DNA of 64,000 nucleotides from Harmothoe impar (lineage: Eukaryota > Annelida > Polychaeta > Phyllodocida > Polynoidae). The translations under genes and the position numbers were made by a program. Positions 63,730-64,000 of the stretch are shown piece after piece (the stretch's first letter is position 1; each line of letters opens with the position of its first letter). Where the stretch lies: assembly GCA_947462335.1 (NCBI GenBank), contig OX381719.1, forward strand, positions 66,442,808 to 66,506,807. The letters run 5' to 3'. Below the pieces are notes generated by a model. That model was not told the origin of the DNA and did not search any database. It saw nothing but the letters and a program-made list of their open reading frames with translations.

Positions 63730-64000
63730 AATAGTTCAAGGTTAAATAATCTGATATATAGAGTCTCACACTCATTTCAATTGATATGTGGGTAGCTGTA
63801 ATGCGATACATTCCTTTTGAAAATATTTGGAGAATATTGGTAAGCTGTGTTTCGCAAGTTCTAATTGCCACATATCATATTGAGACCTTAACCAATCGGA
63901 TTTACAGCTAATTTAGAATTTCTTTTAGTATCAATAATGGACCATTCAATATCATTCATCTAGTTATATTGAAGACAAAGATGGCCGCCACGGCTACTTG
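63730..64000. other. Host DNA right of N4
   Basis: A/T-rich sequence; nothing recognised. Confidence 0.5.

Overview
The window is animal (metazoan) nuclear DNA: no bacterial gene organisation, a canonical nuclear tRNA-Pro, many minisatellites, and a pile-up of large Polinton/Maverick-type (adintovirus-like) DNA elements. The host species cannot be fixed from this sequence. A marine invertebrate or basal chordate rich in minisatellites (amphioxus-like) fits, but that is only an impression.

Layout. At least five elements share the same terminal ~60-80 bp (5'-AGTAGTATAG...CTATACTACT-3'). N1 (1-1115) is the right end of an element whose body lies left of the window. It sits inside N2 (1116-7911). 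N2 is the right part of an element carrying a compact minus-strand Polinton block: packaging ATPase, small membrane-segment protein, conserved 379-aa protein, chromodomain integrase and a broken LPSNSS-family protein. It also has a plus-strand Ala-rich gene. N2 is itself inserted in an older element O (7912-14734 plus 24238-25134), within codons of an unknown gene called here gene X. N3 (14735-24237, 9503 bp, complete, TSD GTGGTA) is inserted in the decayed polB of O. N3 carries an intact protein-primed family-B DNA polymerase, a PC4-like protein with a low-complexity N-terminus, and a tandem death-domain protein. Host DNA (25135-53876) follows, mostly tandem repeats and small foldback elements, with one tRNA-Pro and no recognisable protein gene. 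N4 (53877-63723, 9847 bp, complete, TSD CCAATA, 650-bp TIRs) carries an intact gene X and mostly non-coding repeats. Host DNA resumes at 63724.

How the genes fit. N2 provides integration and packaging functions, N3 (and formerly O) replication, N4 only gene X. No visible element has the full Polinton set, and no major capsid protein or protease is seen, although the left part of N2 is outside the window. Each gene-bearing element has a central divergent promoter hub with TATA boxes; a shared motif block precedes the TATATAAGG of the O, N3 and gene X promoters. The subterminal repeats are arrays of host transcription-factor motifs (E-box, ETS, CCAAT, CRE) plus an element-specific set: FOX in N2, ZNF143-like in N3, SRF/CArG in O, E2F/CHR in N1 and N4.

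The strongest candidates for something undescribed are the size-standardised, possibly multipartite Polinton family with nested self-insertion, its swap-in C-terminal domains (tandem death domains or PC4-like) behind a common Ala/Ser-rich N-terminus, and its element-specific promoter-motif TIRs. Open reading frames computed with alternative start codons were trimmed here to ATG starts.
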